A stretch of DNA of 64,000 bases, taken from an uncultured Alphaproteobacteria bacterium. GTDB lineage: Bacteria; Pseudomonadota; Alphaproteobacteria; Methylaequorales; Methylaequoraceae. The stretch spans positions 156,086-220,085 of the forward strand of contig CABZJY010000001.1 in the NCBI GenBank assembly GCA_902526175.1, read 5' to 3'. This document shows positions 8,873 to 19,848 of the stretch, piece after piece. The notes under the pieces were generated by a model. The model was not told where the DNA came from. It was given only the letters and a program-made list of their open reading frames with translations, and did not search any database. A program made the translations under genes and the position numbers. Positions within the stretch are counted from its first letter, which is position 1. The number at the start of each line of letters is the position of its first letter.

Positions 8873-9706
8873 ATGAAAAAAATTTTAATAATTATTTCTT
8901 GTACACTTTTTTTGAACTGTTGTAGTTCTAGTAATGAACAACTAGGAATTCAGAGTTATAATAAAACTGATAAGTCAATGTATATTGATGCTCACAAAAA
9001 ACTAAAGTCAGGTGAGTACGAAGAAGCAAATAACTTATTTACGGAACTTGATCTTATGCACCCTTATTCTAAATGGGCTATTAAAGGTCAATTAATGTCT
9101 GGGTTTTCTCTTTATCAAGAAAATAAATATGAGGAAGCTATATTTACACTCAATAAATTTATTAATTTAAACCCCAAAGATAAAAATTTAGATTACGCTC
9201 ATTATTTAAAAGGATTTTGTTTTTACGAGAGAATTAACAATGTTTCAAGAGATCAAAATATGGCTATTAAAGCTAAAGAAACCTTTACTGAACTTAAAAA
9301 TAAATTTCCAAATTCAAAATATTCACAAAGAGCTATACAGCATATAAAGTTGTTAAATAATCAGTTAGCCGGTTATGAAATGACTATTGGTAAATTTTAC
9401 CAAAAAAGAGGAAAATTTATTGCAGCTACATTAAGATACAAAACCATTATAAAAAAATATAAAAATTCTGCTCAAATTCCAGAATCATTATTCAGAATTA
9501 TGGAATGTTATTTATCATTAGGTATTAAACCACAAGCAATAACACTTTTTAAAATACTTAATTATAATTTTCCTGGATCAGTGTGGTCAGCTGAATCTGT
9601 TGCCCTTTTGAAAGATACAAAAGTTAAAGTCTCATTGTTAGAGAATTTAAAGGAAAAAAAAAAAATAGAATTAAATACATTAAATATTGATGAATTAGAT
9701 TTTTAA
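8873..9706 (+). CDS. bamD: Outer membrane assembly lipoprotein BamD
   Basis: BamD (ComL) is an essential lipoprotein of the beta-barrel assembly machine, anchored to the inner leaflet of the outer membrane. The 277-residue product begins with a lipoprotein signal (MKKILIIISCTLFLNCC, candidate lipidated Cys16 or Cys17) and continues with TPR-like repeats, e.g. KKLKSGEYEEANNLFTELD and SLYQENKYEEAIFTLNKFI. Its length (about 250-280) and its position between lpxC and recN are those of alphaproteobacterial BamD. No BamA or other Bam gene is in the window. Confidence 0.93.
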   Translation: MKKILIIISCTLFLNCCSSSNEQLGIQSYNKTDKSMYIDAHKKLKSGEYEEANNLFTELDLMHPYSKWAIKGQLMSGFSLYQENKYEEAIFTLNKFINLNPKDKNLDYAHYLKGFCFYERINNVSRDQNMAIKAKETFTELKNKFPNSKYSQRAIQHIKLLNNQLAGYEMTIGKFYQKRGKFIAATLRYKTIIKKYKNSAQIPESLFRIMECYLSLGIKPQAITLFKILNYNFPGSVWSAESVALLKDTKVKVSLLENLKEKKKIELNTLNIDELDF

Positions 9707-9718
9707 TTTTTTTTACAA

Positions 9719-11380
9719 ATGTTAAGTTTTTTATCCATAAGAAATATTGTTTTAATTGAAAAGATTGATATTAATTTTGAACAGGGTCTATGTGTTCTAA
9801 CAGGTGAAACAGGTGCTGGAAAATCGATAATTCTTGATTCATTAGGTCTTGTTTTAGGAAATAGAGCTAATTATTCTCTAAGACCAAAGAATCAGTTTGA
9901 AACTAAGGTAACAGCAGTTTTTTCAAATATTCAAGATTTAGAGATAGAAAAAATTCTGCGTGAAAATGGAATAGATCTTAAAGATGAAATTATACTGAAG
10001 AGATCTTTAACCTCTGATGGTAAAAGTAAATCATTTATTAATGATAATTTAGTAAGCCTTTCTACTTTAAAAAATATTGGTGACAAACTTGTTGAAGTTG
10101 AAAGTCAATTTTCAGAACAAGGACTCTTAAATACGTCGAGTCATATCAAAGTTTTAGATGAATTCGGAAACTACAATAATTTGATTATAGACTTAAATAA
10201 AAGCTGGGATGTATTGCAAGAAAAAACACTAAAATTAAAAACAATGCAAAATTTAAAAATAAAGATTAATGAGAACAAAGAACTGTATAATTTTTATTTA
10301 AATGAACTTTCAAACCTTAATCCTAGTGAATCTGAATATCCTAAACTATTAAAAGCAAAAGAATTACTTGTTAATTCAAAAAAAATCATGAGCAGCTCTT
10401 TAATTGTGTTGGATAATTTTTTTTCTGAAAATAATAGAAATATTGAAAATCTAATGATTTCTTCAATAAAGGAGCTGGAGAAAATAAATAAATTTGTTGG
10501 AAAAGATTGTGAGAAAATAATTAATACAATCGATGACTTTCTTGTTAATATGGTTGATTTAAAAAATACTATTAACAGTTTTTGCGAAAACAATGATCAA
10601 GATGGAAAGAAGTTAGAATCTCTTGAAGATAGAATCTTTGAATATGTGAGATTAGCAAAAAAACATAATTGTCAAGAAAGTGATCTTATACATAAAAAAA
10701 ATTCTATAGAGTTAGAATTACAAAGTCTAGAGGATGAATCAAAAGATTTAAAAAAAATTATTTTAGAAAAAGAACAAGCAGAAAAAATATTTAATGATAT
10801 AGCAAATGAAGTATCACTCAAAAGAATTGAAAATGCAAAAAAAATGGATGAACAAATTAATCTTGAACTACCGGATTTAAAATTAGATGGTGCTACATTT
10901 AAGACTTGCATTGAACAATCTGAAAAACCAAAAAGAGATGGAATTGATGATATTAAGTTTCTAATAAAAACGAATCCTAAAAGTGAACTAGGACATTTTA
11001 ATAAGATTACATCTGGTGGTGAACTGTGTAGATTTGCACTTGCAATAAAAGTAGTTTCATCAAAAATAAAGAAAAATTCCATTGTTTTTGATGAAGTTGA
11101 TAGTGGCATTGGAGGGTCTGTAGCATCAGCTGTTGGAGAAAAACTTAATCGCTTAGGTAAAACCAAACAAATAATTGTAGTCACTCATTCTCCCCAAGTT
11201 GCAGCATTGGGTAATCAGCATTATAAAGTTTCTAAAATTATGGAAAGCGGTGTTAACATAACAAAAATAGAAAAATTAGACAATAATAAGAAAATTTTAG
11301 AAATTGCTAGAATGTTATCTGGTAAAGAAATTACATCTGAGGCTGAGGAGGCAGCAAAAATATTAATTAATACTACATAG
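9719..11380 (+). CDS. recN: DNA repair protein RecN
   Basis: RecN is an SMC-like ATPase that acts early in double-strand break repair. The 553-residue protein has an N-terminal Walker A (TGETGAGKS, about residues 28-36), a long central coiled coil (about 150-370), the ABC signature SGGELCRFALA, and Walker B in IVFDEVDSGIGG followed by VVTHSPQVAA. The bamD-recN order is typical. Its 3' end overlaps the convergent aminopeptidase gene by 8 bp. Confidence 0.96.
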   Translation: MLSFLSIRNIVLIEKIDINFEQGLCVLTGETGAGKSIILDSLGLVLGNRANYSLRPKNQFETKVTAVFSNIQDLEIEKILRENGIDLKDEIILKRSLTSDGKSKSFINDNLVSLSTLKNIGDKLVEVESQFSEQGLLNTSSHIKVLDEFGNYNNLIIDLNKSWDVLQEKTLKLKTMQNLKIKINENKELYNFYLNELSNLNPSESEYPKLLKAKELLVNSKKIMSSSLIVLDNFFSENNRNIENLMISSIKELEKINKFVGKDCEKIINTIDDFLVNMVDLKNTINSFCENNDQDGKKLESLEDRIFEYVRLAKKHNCQESDLIHKKNSIELELQSLEDESKDLKKIILEKEQAEKIFNDIANEVSLKRIENAKKMDEQINLELPDLKLDGATFKTCIEQSEKPKRDGIDDIKFLIKTNPKSELGHFNKITSGGELCRFALAIKVVSSKIKKNSIVFDEVDSGIGGSVASAVGEKLNRLGKTKQIIVVTHSPQVAALGNQHYKVSKIMESGVNITKIEKLDNNKKILEIARMLSGKEITSEAEEAAKILINTT

Positions 11381-13139
11381 TTCTTGTTTTATCCTTCAGC
11401 CAACTTCTTAATTCTATGCTTATGAGTTTTGAAATGATTTGAAATACTTGTTTATGATATGAATTTATCCAATTTATTTGAATACTATCTAGTTCATTCT
11501 TATTAATTAATTTTTTTTCGAATGGAACCAGACTCAAATTATCAAATTCTAGAAAATTTTTGTATGATGATTTTTTGACCAATAATAAATTTTCCAAACG
11601 AATACCAAATTTAGATTTTTTATAATAACCAGGTTCGTTTGATAAAATCATTCCCTCTTTAATACTTTCATTAATACTGCTTTTTGACAAACTTTGAGGA
11701 CCTTCATGAACTCCAAGAAAATTCCCAACACCATGACCAGTACCATGGTTATAATCTAAACCTAAGTTCCAAAGATTATGTCTTGCAATAACATCAATTT
11801 GTATACCCAGCGTTTTTTTTGGAAATTTCATTTTAGCTAAATCAATATGTGCTTTTAAAACATTTGTATATATTTTTATATATTCTTTTTTTGGAGGTCT
11901 TGACCCAATTAAAAAGGTTCTTGTTATATCAGTTGTTCCACCAAAATATTGTCCACCAGAATCACATAAATACAAATCACCTTTTTTTAATTTTTTTGGT
12001 TTCATATTTTTGGGATTATAGTGGATGATAGCTCCATTTTTACCAGTTGCTGAAATTGTATCAAAACTTGGTGAAAAGTATGAATTGTTCTCCTTTCTAA
12101 AATTTTCTAACTTTTGTGCTACTTCTAATTCATTACAATTATATATTTGCCTACTTTTTTCTAACCAGAACATAAATTTTATTATAGCAACAGCATCATA
12201 AATATGAATTTTTTTTATACTACTTATCTCCACAGAATTTTTTATTGATTTTTCTTTTTTACAAATATCCTCAATCATCTCATATTTGAAATTCATTTTA
12301 TTAATTTCATGGTAAAAATAATAAGGAGAATCTTTATCTATTAGAATTTTCTTATTTTTTTCTATTTTTTTTAAATCTTTATGTATTTGCTCTTCAGAGC
12401 TAATACTTATACCTAAATTATTGAAAAATATATTTAGTTTCTTTGTTAACTTATTTTTATCGATATATAAAATAATTTTTTTTGGATTAAAAAAAATCAT
12501 TCTTGACATAACAACCGGAGTAAAATCTAAATCATAACCTCTCAAATTTAAAAGCCACGATACAGACTCAGGTGAAGTAATTATATAGCAATATAAATTT
12601 TTAATTTTATTTCTAATTAAATTAATTTTTTTTTTTGCTGAACAACCAGTATATTTATTGCTGAGCAAAAAAGCATGCTTAGATGGTTGAATGCTGTTAA
12701 ATCTATAAATGTGATCAATAAGTATTCCAGCATTAAAATGTATTTTAATTTCTTTTTTTTGTGTAACTTCTATAAGTTTTTTTATAAATGAAATAGAGTG
12801 TATTTTTGAATCAACACAAAGTTTGGTCTTCTTAGACTGGTTATCATTAAAAAAATCAAAGATTGTATATTTAGATGTATCATAAATTTTTATACTTGAA
12901 GGTAATTCAGATATTGCCTGCAATGTGTAGCGACCATCAGTAAAGAAAATAAAAGAGTCATTAAAAAGTAGTAGCAAGCCATTTGAACCAGAAAATCCAG
13001 TTAACCACTTAAGTCTTTGTTTATTTACAGGAGCATATTCATTAAGATATTCGTCCATTGTTGACAGTAAATAACTATCAAATTTTTTTTCTTTACATAA
13101 CTTCTTTAGAGAACTTAATCTTTTTAAATATTCTACCAT
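11373..13139 (-). CDS. pepP: Xaa-Pro aminopeptidase (aminopeptidase P, M24B, three-domain type)
   Basis: Aminopeptidase P removes N-terminal residues that precede proline. The 588-residue protein has the long three-domain architecture (two creatinase-like N-terminal domains, then the pita-bread catalytic domain), as in eukaryotic XPNPEP1. The dinuclear metal ligands are all present: Asp393 and Asp404 (LCDSGGQYFGGTTDITRTF), His469 (NHGTGHGVG), Glu502 (LSNEPGYY) and Glu516 (GIRLENL). It lies 5 nt downstream of the helicase gene and overlaps recN tail to tail by 8 bp, so it is probably the last gene of the metF-metH-helicase transcript. Confidence 0.93.
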   Translation of the reverse strand: MVEYLKRLSSLKKLCKEKKFDSYLLSTMDEYLNEYAPVNKQRLKWLTGFSGSNGLLLLFNDSFIFFTDGRYTLQAISELPSSIKIYDTSKYTIFDFFNDNQSKKTKLCVDSKIHSISFIKKLIEVTQKKEIKIHFNAGILIDHIYRFNSIQPSKHAFLLSNKYTGCSAKKKINLIRNKIKNLYCYIITSPESVSWLLNLRGYDLDFTPVVMSRMIFFNPKKIILYIDKNKLTKKLNIFFNNLGISISSEEQIHKDLKKIEKNKKILIDKDSPYYFYHEINKMNFKYEMIEDICKKEKSIKNSVEISSIKKIHIYDAVAIIKFMFWLEKSRQIYNCNELEVAQKLENFRKENNSYFSPSFDTISATGKNGAIIHYNPKNMKPKKLKKGDLYLCDSGGQYFGGTTDITRTFLIGSRPPKKEYIKIYTNVLKAHIDLAKMKFPKKTLGIQIDVIARHNLWNLGLDYNHGTGHGVGNFLGVHEGPQSLSKSSINESIKEGMILSNEPGYYKKSKFGIRLENLLLVKKSSYKNFLEFDNLSLVPFEKKLINKNELDSIQINWINSYHKQVFQIISKLISIELRSWLKDKTRTM

Positions 13140-13144
13140 ATTAG

Positions 13145-15289
13145 TTAATTTAACTTTTTGAGATAATCGGCTAATACTTTAACTACTTCTTTTGTTTTTT
13201 GAAAAGTTATTTGAACCTTATCATTACTAATACCAAGTACTATTCCTTCACCAAGATTTTCATGAAATACCTTATCCCCAACTCTAAATTTTTCACTTTT
13301 TATTGATTCTATAATTCTTGGATATTCCTTCTCCATTTTGTCTTCAACTTTGAGATCACAACTTTTTTTTGGAAGTTCAGATAAAAATCTTGATGGAATT
13401 GTTCTATACAAAGATTGGTTGTATTGTTTTCTATAATTCGCAAAGAAAATACTTAATGAATTTCTTGCACGAGTAATTCCTACATATGCTAATCTTCTTT
13501 CCTCTTCTAAACCTTTATTACCATGTTCATCAATATTCCTTTGGTTTGGAAAGATCCCCTCTTCCCAACCTGGAAGTAATACTGTATCAAATTCTAATCC
13601 TTTTGCACTGTGTATCGTCATTAACGAAATTTTTTTTTTTTCATTTACATCTGAAGAATTATCTATTACTAAACTAACCTCTTCTAAAAAGTCTCCCAAA
13701 GAATTTCTATTATTTATATCACTAACAAGTTTCTTTAAATTTTCCAATCTTCCTTCTGATTCATATGTTTTATCATCCTTAAGCATATCACAATAACCAA
13801 CCTCCTCTAATAATTCACCTGCAATATCCGAATGTATTTTTTTTGAAAGTTTTTTTTGATTTGATTCTAATATATTTACAAAATAGTTCATTGAATCTAA
13901 GAGTTTTTTTGGAAAAATTTTTAAAGCTAGATGTTCTTTAAGAGACTGAAAAAGCGAAATATTTTTTGTTCTTGAGTTTTTATATAGATCTGAAAGGTAT
14001 TTTGTCCCTAAACCTCTTTTGGGAATATTTATAATCCTTTCTAAAGCAAGATCGTCATCCCAATTAACTATTATTCTAAAATAAGCAATTGCGTCCTTAA
14101 TTTCTTTTCTGTCATAAAACTTTGGTCCTCCAACTACTCTATATTTTATTCCTTCTTTTACAAATCTATCTTCAATTTCTTTGAACTGAAAACTTGCTCT
14201 TGTTAAAACAGCAATTTCATTGGGATTTTTATTTTTTTCTATCAATTGTTTTATTATTTCACACATTCTTATTGCTTCTGCAGTATCATCATCAACATTG
14301 ATAACTTTAACCTTTCTTCCATCAGAATCATTAGTCCATAGAGTTTTTCCAATCCTTTCAGTATTCTCAGAAATAATACTTGAAGCGGCAGATAATATAT
14401 TTCCAGTAGAGCGATAATTTTGTTCTAATCTAATTATCTTTGATTTCTTAAAATGTTTTTCAAAATTTAAAATATTACTTAATTGTGCTCCCCTCCAACC
14501 ATAAATTGATTGATCTTCGTCTCCTACACAACAAATATTTTGATGTTTAGCAGCTAAAAGTCTCAATAATAAATATTGTGCTGTATTTGTGTCTTGATAT
14601 TCGTCAACTAATATATACCTGAGTGTATTTTGATAATATTCTAAAACGTTTTCATTTTTTTTAAGTAGATTCAAAGTTTTTAAAATCAGATCTCCAAAAT
14701 CTACTGCATTAAAGCCTTCTAATCTTTTTTGGTAACTTTCATATACTTTACTTAAAATTCCGTTGGTATGTATCTCAAATTCATGGTTTGAAATTTGATC
14801 AAAATTAAGCGCGTAATTTTTTAAACTATCTATAAAATATAAATAATTTTTGGGATTATGTTTTTTATTATCCAAATTTAAATACGACAAGATTTGTTTT
14901 AACAATCTCAATTGATCATCTGTATCCAAAATGGTAAAGTCATTCTTTAAATTGACATAACTAGCATTTTTTCTCAATATTCTTAGACCAATAGAATGAA
15001 ACGTTCCTATATACATCCCCTCTATAGGTTTCTTTATTAAACTTTCTACTCTTCTTTTCATTTCGTTTGCTGCTTTATTTGTAAAAGTCACTGCAAGAAT
15101 TTGAAAATTTTTTGCTTTGTTTGAAAATATTAAATTTGCGAGTCTTGTAGTTAAAACCTTTGTCTTGCCAGTTCCAGCACCAGAAAGAACTAAAAGAGGG
15201 CCCTCAGTAGATGTAACGGCTTGCCGTTGCTGATCATTTAATCCTTGCAAAAAGTCAGGCTCAGGAATTATCAATAACTTTTCATTCAT
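13145..15289 (-). CDS. pcrA: Superfamily 1 DNA helicase, UvrD/PcrA type
   Basis: This is a 3'-5' DNA helicase of nucleotide excision repair, mismatch repair and replication-transcription conflict. All SF1A motifs are visible: QRQAVTS (Q motif), Walker A SGAGTGKT, TFTNKAA, Walker B LVDEYQDTN, GDEDQSIYGWRGA, LEQNYRS, the late TIHSAKGLEFDTVLLPGWEEG, and EERRLAYVGITRAR. The C-terminal region (RVGDKVFHENLGEGIVLGI) resembles the PcrA/UvrD Tudor-like tail. Length (714) is normal. UvrD and PcrA cannot be told apart by motif alone. It starts 2 nt after the MetH C-terminal gene. Confidence 0.95.
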   Translation of the reverse strand: MNEKLLIIPEPDFLQGLNDQQRQAVTSTEGPLLVLSGAGTGKTKVLTTRLANLIFSNKAKNFQILAVTFTNKAANEMKRRVESLIKKPIEGMYIGTFHSIGLRILRKNASYVNLKNDFTILDTDDQLRLLKQILSYLNLDNKKHNPKNYLYFIDSLKNYALNFDQISNHEFEIHTNGILSKVYESYQKRLEGFNAVDFGDLILKTLNLLKKNENVLEYYQNTLRYILVDEYQDTNTAQYLLLRLLAAKHQNICCVGDEDQSIYGWRGAQLSNILNFEKHFKKSKIIRLEQNYRSTGNILSAASSIISENTERIGKTLWTNDSDGRKVKVINVDDDTAEAIRMCEIIKQLIEKNKNPNEIAVLTRASFQFKEIEDRFVKEGIKYRVVGGPKFYDRKEIKDAIAYFRIIVNWDDDLALERIINIPKRGLGTKYLSDLYKNSRTKNISLFQSLKEHLALKIFPKKLLDSMNYFVNILESNQKKLSKKIHSDIAGELLEEVGYCDMLKDDKTYESEGRLENLKKLVSDINNRNSLGDFLEEVSLVIDNSSDVNEKKKISLMTIHSAKGLEFDTVLLPGWEEGIFPNQRNIDEHGNKGLEEERRLAYVGITRARNSLSIFFANYRKQYNQSLYRTIPSRFLSELPKKSCDLKVEDKMEKEYPRIIESIKSEKFRVGDKVFHENLGEGIVLGISNDKVQITFQKTKEVVKVLADYLKKLN

Positions 15290-15291
15290 AA

Positions 15292-17931
15292 TTATTGCTT
15301 ATTTAAATAACTTAGATTTGGAGCTAACCATTTTTCTGCATCTTTGATACTTATTTTTTTTCTTTTTGCATAACTTATTATTTGATCTTTATTTATCTTT
15401 CCAATTCCAAAGTATTCTGATTTTTTATTAGAAAAATAAAAGCCTGAAACTGAACTTGTTGGAAGCATTGCAAAAGAGTCAGTAAGGGTAACTCCAATTA
15501 ATTTTTCAACATTTAATAACCTAAATAACGTTTTTTTCTCTGTATGATCTGGACATGCGGGATATCCTGGAGCTGGTCGGATACCAAAATACTTTTCGTT
15601 AATTAATTCCTGATTGTCAAATTTCTCTTTTTTTGAATATCCCCAAAATGTTTTGCGAACTTCTTCATGCATTTTCTCTGCAAATGCTTCTGCAATTCTG
15701 TCACCCAATGATTTAATAAGAATTGAATTGTAGTCATCCTTTTTGTCTTCATACTTCTTTGAAATTTCTTCAATACCTTTACCAGCCGTAACAACAAATC
15801 CACCCAAATAATCTTTTACATTACTTTCAACAGGTGCGATAAAATCGGCAAGACAATAATTAGCTCTTCTACCTGATTTTCTATGCATTTGTTGCCTAAG
15901 AAAAAAAAGTTTCTCTTGAATATTATTTCTTTTTTCATTTGTATATAGTTCTAAATCGTCATTTGTTGAATTGACCGGCCAAAAACCAATAATCGCTTTG
16001 GGTACAGTCAGTTTATCTTTTTGAATTCTTAATAACATTTTTTGTGCATCATTCCATAAATCTCTTGCAGAACTTCCAATTATTTTATCATCAAGTATCT
16101 CTGGAAATTTTCCATAAAGCTCCCACGCTGAAAAAAAAGGATCCCAGTCAATATAAGGAATTATTTCTTTAATTGAAAAATTATTAAATAATTTCAACCC
16201 AAGAAAAGAAGGTTTAACTGGCTTTTCTTCATTCCATTTTATATTAAATTTATTTTTTCTTGCCAACTCAATAGGGTAATCAGATCCTTTTTCTTGCGAT
16301 TTGATAAACTTCTGTTTTATTTCTGTATACTCTTTACTAATCATTTGAGTGAATGCCATATTATTTTTATATGAAGAAAGTTTTGAAGCAACACTAACTG
16401 CCTTTGAAGCATCTTGAACGTGCACTACTCCAAAATTATAATTAGGAAAAATCTTAACTGCTGTATGAATTTTACTTGTGGTTGCTCCACCAATCATCAA
16501 TGGAATTTTAATATTTTGTTTACTTAATTCACTGGCAACAAAACACATCTCGTCCAAGCTTGGTGTAATTAAACCTGAAAGACCAATAACATTAACATTT
16601 TCTTCAACTGCTTTATCAATTATATTTTGTGCTGGGACCATTACACCCAAATCTATAACCTCAAAATTATTACATTGCAAAACAACACCTACAATGTTTT
16701 TACCAATATCATGAACATCTCCTTTGACTGTGGCTAATAAAATTTTTCCTTTTCTTTTCTTTTCTCCAATTTCTTGGTTTTCCATGTAAGGTAATAATAT
16801 AGAAACAGACTGCTTCATTACTCTTGCTGATTTTACAACTTGGGGTAAAAACATTTGGCCTGATCCGAAAAGATCACCAACAACATTCATCCCATCCATT
16901 AACGGACCCTCGATTACATCAAGAGGATTCTTAGCATTCTTTCTTAGTTCTTCAGTATCAACATCTACATAATCATTTATTCCATTTATAAGTGCATACT
17001 CCATCCTTTTTTTAGGATTAAGTTTTCTCCATGATATATCTTTTTTTATTACTTTTTTTTTCCCAGAAAAAGTTTGAGCAAGATTAATTAAATTTTCTGT
17101 TGCATTTTCATTTTTATTAAATAGAACATCTTCAATTGCATTTTTGAGTTTATTTGGAATTTGATCATAGATTGTAATTTGACCTGAATTTACTATTGCC
17201 ATATCTAAACCAGCGTTTATTGCATGGTATAAAAAACACGAATGCATCGCTTCTCTGACAATATTATTTCCTCTAAAACTAAATGATACATTAGAGACCC
17301 CTCCAGAAACTTTAGCATGAGGAAGCTTTTTTTTTATTTCTTTCGTTGCATCAAAAAAATTTAAGGCGTATTCATTATGTTCTTTAATTCCAGTTGCAAC
17401 AGCAAAAATATTTGGATCAAAAATTATATCATGAGGGTTAAAATTCAATTTCTTTGTTAATAAATCATAAGCTCTTTTGCAAATATTATATTTTCTTTCG
17501 CAGGTTTCTGCCTGCCCTTTTTCATCAAAAGCCATAACAATTACTGCAGCACCATATGCTTGCACTAGTTTAGCTTGTTCTAAAAAGACTTTTTCACCTT
17601 CTTTAAGGCTTATTGAATTTACAATTGATTTTCCCTGTACGCATTTTAATCCAGCTTCAATTACACTCCATTTTGATGAATCTATCATAAAAGGTACTTT
17701 GGCTATTTCAGGCTCAACCGCTAAGAAATTTAAGAAAGTCTGCATTGCCTTTTCGGAGTCAAGTAAACCCTCATCCATATTTATATCAATGATTTGTGCT
17801 CCATTTTCAACTTGCTGTTTAGCAACACTAACAGCTTCCTCATATTTTTCATTTAGAATTAACTTATTGAAAACGGCTGAACCGGTGACATTAGTTCTTT
17901 CACCAATATTTATAAATTTTTGTGCATTCAT
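15292..17931 (-). CDS. metH: Methionine synthase, pterin-, cobalamin- and activation-domain polypeptide (split MetH)
   Basis: This carries the B12-dependent methionine synthase modules that take methyl from 5-methyl-THF. In order: pterin-binding domain (from [11 protein letters not shown]; about residues 1-265), cobalamin module with cap (about 320-600) including DVHDIGKN (405-410, cobalt-ligand His407), and the SAM-binding reactivation domain (about 620-879) with [12 protein letters not shown]. The homocysteine domain is not in this protein but in the gene 2 nt upstream (17934-18992). The two are in different frames, and both ORFs are intact with family-like ends. This looks like a genuine gene split rather than a recent frameshift. 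Confidence 0.95.
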   Translation of the reverse strand: MNAQKFINIGERTNVTGSAVFNKLILNEKYEEAVSVAKQQVENGAQIIDINMDEGLLDSEKAMQTFLNFLAVEPEIAKVPFMIDSSKWSVIEAGLKCVQGKSIVNSISLKEGEKVFLEQAKLVQAYGAAVIVMAFDEKGQAETCERKYNICKRAYDLLTKKLNFNPHDIIFDPNIFAVATGIKEHNEYALNFFDATKEIKKKLPHAKVSGGVSNVSFSFRGNNIVREAMHSCFLYHAINAGLDMAIVNSGQITIYDQIPNKLKNAIEDVLFNKNENATENLINLAQTFSGKKKVIKKDISWRKLNPKKRMEYALINGINDYVDVDTEELRKNAKNPLDVIEGPLMDGMNVVGDLFGSGQMFLPQVVKSARVMKQSVSILLPYMENQEIGEKKRKGKILLATVKGDVHDIGKNIVGVVLQCNNFEVIDLGVMVPAQNIIDKAVEENVNVIGLSGLITPSLDEMCFVASELSKQNIKIPLMIGGATTSKIHTAVKIFPNYNFGVVHVQDASKAVSVASKLSSYKNNMAFTQMISKEYTEIKQKFIKSQEKGSDYPIELARKNKFNIKWNEEKPVKPSFLGLKLFNNFSIKEIIPYIDWDPFFSAWELYGKFPEILDDKIIGSSARDLWNDAQKMLLRIQKDKLTVPKAIIGFWPVNSTNDDLELYTNEKRNNIQEKLFFLRQQMHRKSGRRANYCLADFIAPVESNVKDYLGGFVVTAGKGIEEISKKYEDKKDDYNSILIKSLGDRIAEAFAEKMHEEVRKTFWGYSKKEKFDNQELINEKYFGIRPAPGYPACPDHTEKKTLFRLLNVEKLIGVTLTDSFAMLPTSSVSGFYFSNKKSEYFGIGKINKDQIISYAKRKKISIKDAEKWLAPNLSYLNKQ

Positions 17932-17933
17932 AA

Positions 17934-18992
17934 TTAATCCAGATTAAACGGTTCTAAACCAGATAACCTGAAAGAAGCTTTTATTTTTCTGGGGTTACGA
18001 GGTTTAAATTTTTCTACAGCCTGTTTTATTTTTGCTATATGTTCAGGTGTAGTTCCACAACATCCACCTATTATATTTACATAACCATCTTTTGACCAAT
18101 TACTAGCATACTCAGCCATTTTTTCTGGAGTTTCGTCATATCCACCAAAAGCGTTAGGTAATCCTGCATTAGGATGAATACTTACAAAAAACTCATTAAA
18201 TCTTGACAATTCTTTTAAGTAACTATCCAGTTCTTTGGGGCCTAAAGCACAATTAATCCCTATACTTATTGGATTAATGTGTCTTACTGAATTATAAAAA
18301 GCTTCTAATGTTTGTCCTGATAACGTTCGTCCGGATAAATCCGTGATTGTAGCTGACAGCATTAAAGGTATTTTCAAATCTAATTCTTTTTCTATTTCAT
18401 AAATTGCCATCATTGCTGCTTTAGCATTAAGAGTATCAAAAATTGTTTCTATTAATATTAAATCTGCTCCACCATCAAGCAATGCTTTAGTTGATTGAAA
18501 ATAATCTTTCTTTAAATCATCAAAATTTATATTTCTATAATCTGGTCTGTTAACGTCTGGAGACATTGAACAAGTTCTATTGGTAGGACCTAAAACGCCT
18601 GCTACAAAAATCTGTCTTTTGTTTATTTTTTTAAATTTTAAAGCTACTTTTTTAGCAATTTTTGCACCTTCAAAATTAAGTCTATTTGTTATATGCTCAC
18701 ATTTATAATCGCTTTGAGAAGTTTGGTTAGAATTAAAAGTATTTGTCTCAATTATATCAGCACCAGCTGAGAGATATTTAAAATGGATTTCAGAAATTAT
18801 ATCAGGTCTAGTTAAATTCAAAATATCGTTATTTCCTTTTAAAGGAATATCATGTTTTTCAAATTCTTTTCCACGAAAATCTTTTTCAGTTAATTTTTCA
18901 TTCTGAATCATGGTTCCCATTGGACCATCTAAAATTAGAATTCTTTTTTTTGCAATCTCAGTTATTTTAAATCCAAGCATTATATCATCCAT
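17934..18992 (-). CDS. metH: Methionine synthase homocysteine-binding subunit (N-terminal half of split MetH)
   Basis: This homocysteine S-methyltransferase domain normally forms the first third of MetH. The 352-residue product has [34 protein letters not shown] and GINCALGP. The [11 protein letters not shown] end supplies the zinc-binding cysteines together with the Cys of INC. It most likely works with the downstream polypeptide, since the zinc site and domain borders match MetH. A stand-alone S-methyltransferase is less likely given the adjacency. The start at 18992 overlaps metF by 8 nt; an ATG four codons inside (MLGFKI) is an alternative. Confidence 0.93.
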   Translation of the reverse strand: MDDIMLGFKITEIAKKRILILDGPMGTMIQNEKLTEKDFRGKEFEKHDIPLKGNNDILNLTRPDIISEIHFKYLSAGADIIETNTFNSNQTSQSDYKCEHITNRLNFEGAKIAKKVALKFKKINKRQIFVAGVLGPTNRTCSMSPDVNRPDYRNINFDDLKKDYFQSTKALLDGGADLILIETIFDTLNAKAAMMAIYEIEKELDLKIPLMLSATITDLSGRTLSGQTLEAFYNSVRHINPISIGINCALGPKELDSYLKELSRFNEFFVSIHPNAGLPNAFGGYDETPEKMAEYASNWSKDGYVNIIGGCCGTTPEHIAKIKQAVEKFKPRNPRKIKASFRLSGLEPFNLD

Positions 18993-19848
18993 TAATCTTT
19001 ACACCTAAAAGATGGCATATTGCAAAAGAAAGATCCGCTCTGTTTAGTGTATAGAAGTGAAATTCTTTTATGCCTTCATTAAGAATTTGTTTACATTGTT
19101 CTGTAGCGATTGATGCAGCCACTAATTTTCTAGTCTCTGGATCTTCATCTAATCCGTAAAACATTTTTTTTAACCATAAAGGAATTGAACAGTTCATTGA
19201 TTTGGCAAATTGAATAGTTTTGTTAAAATTAGAAATTGGTAAAATTCCTGGAATAATGGGTATTTGAATATTTTTTTTCTGAGCCATTTCAATAAATTTA
19301 AGATATTTAGATGTGTCAAAAAAAAACTGTGTAATTGCTCTATTGGCCCCAAGATCAATTTTTTTTTTAAGAATATCAAATTCTTGTTCTATTGATTTTG
19401 AATCAGGATGGCATTCAGGATATGCAGAAACTGTTATTTCAAAATCTCTTTTTTTCTTTAACACTTTGATTAAATCAGTTGCAAACCTCAAGTTTTGGTC
19501 TTGAAAAGATTTTTTTTTGGGGATATCTCCTCTCAATGCAACTATATGCTTAATTCCATCATCCCAGTATTTCTGAGCTATACTTTCTATTTCATTAACC
19601 GATGAACCCATGCATGTAAGGTGTGCTGCTGGTTCAATGTTAGTTTTATGTTTAATTTGCTTAACAAGTTTATGTGTTCTATCTCGAGTTGATCCACCTG
19701 CTCCGTATGTTACGGATACAAACTGGGGGTTCAATGGTTCAAGTCTTCTTAAATTTTTCCACAAGGACTTCTCCGTAGTAGAGTCCTTTGGAGGGAAAAA
19801 CTCAAAAGATACATTAACAATATTATCTACTTTACTATTTTTTAAAAT
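18985..19848 (-). CDS. metF: Methylenetetrahydrofolate reductase, probable ATT start
   Basis: MetF reduces 5,10-methylene-THF to 5-methyl-THF, the methyl donor for the MetH proteins just downstream. Motifs: NVSFEFFPPKD with the catalytic glutamate, FVSVTYGAGGSTRDRTH, AHLTCMGSS, HIVALRGD, AYPECHPDS, GANRAITQFFFD, PGILPISN, and HFYTLNRADLS at the end. The first ATG/GTG/TTG in frame is TTG 19764, which would delete the catalytic SFEFFPP strand. The conserved sequence continues upstream to a stop at 19861-19863 with only ATA (19860) or ATT (19848) as plausible starts. AGG at 19856-19858 lies 7 nt before ATT. The 287-residue product matches the family length. Confidence 0.9.
   Translation of the reverse strand: MLKNSKVDNIVNVSFEFFPPKDSTTEKSLWKNLRRLEPLNPQFVSVTYGAGGSTRDRTHKLVKQIKHKTNIEPAAHLTCMGSSVNEIESIAQKYWDDGIKHIVALRGDIPKKKSFQDQNLRFATDLIKVLKKKRDFEITVSAYPECHPDSKSIEQEFDILKKKIDLGANRAITQFFFDTSKYLKFIEMAQKKNIQIPIIPGILPISNFNKTIQFAKSMNCSIPLWLKKMFYGLDEDPETRKLVAASIATEQCKQILNEGIKEFHFYTLNRADLSFAICHLLGVKING

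Noticed and set aside
10672..11184. A 170-residue ORF on the - strand inside recN
   Set aside because: Shadow of the RecN frame; its sequence is the serine/phenylalanine-rich complement of coding AT-rich DNA.
17477..17947. A 156-residue ORF on the + strand within the MetH region
   Set aside because: It is antisense to a clearly conserved gene with all MetH motifs and has no recognisable domain or start signal.
19764..19766. TTG as the start of metF
   Set aside because: It lies inside the conserved enzyme and would remove the catalytic SFEFFPP strand.
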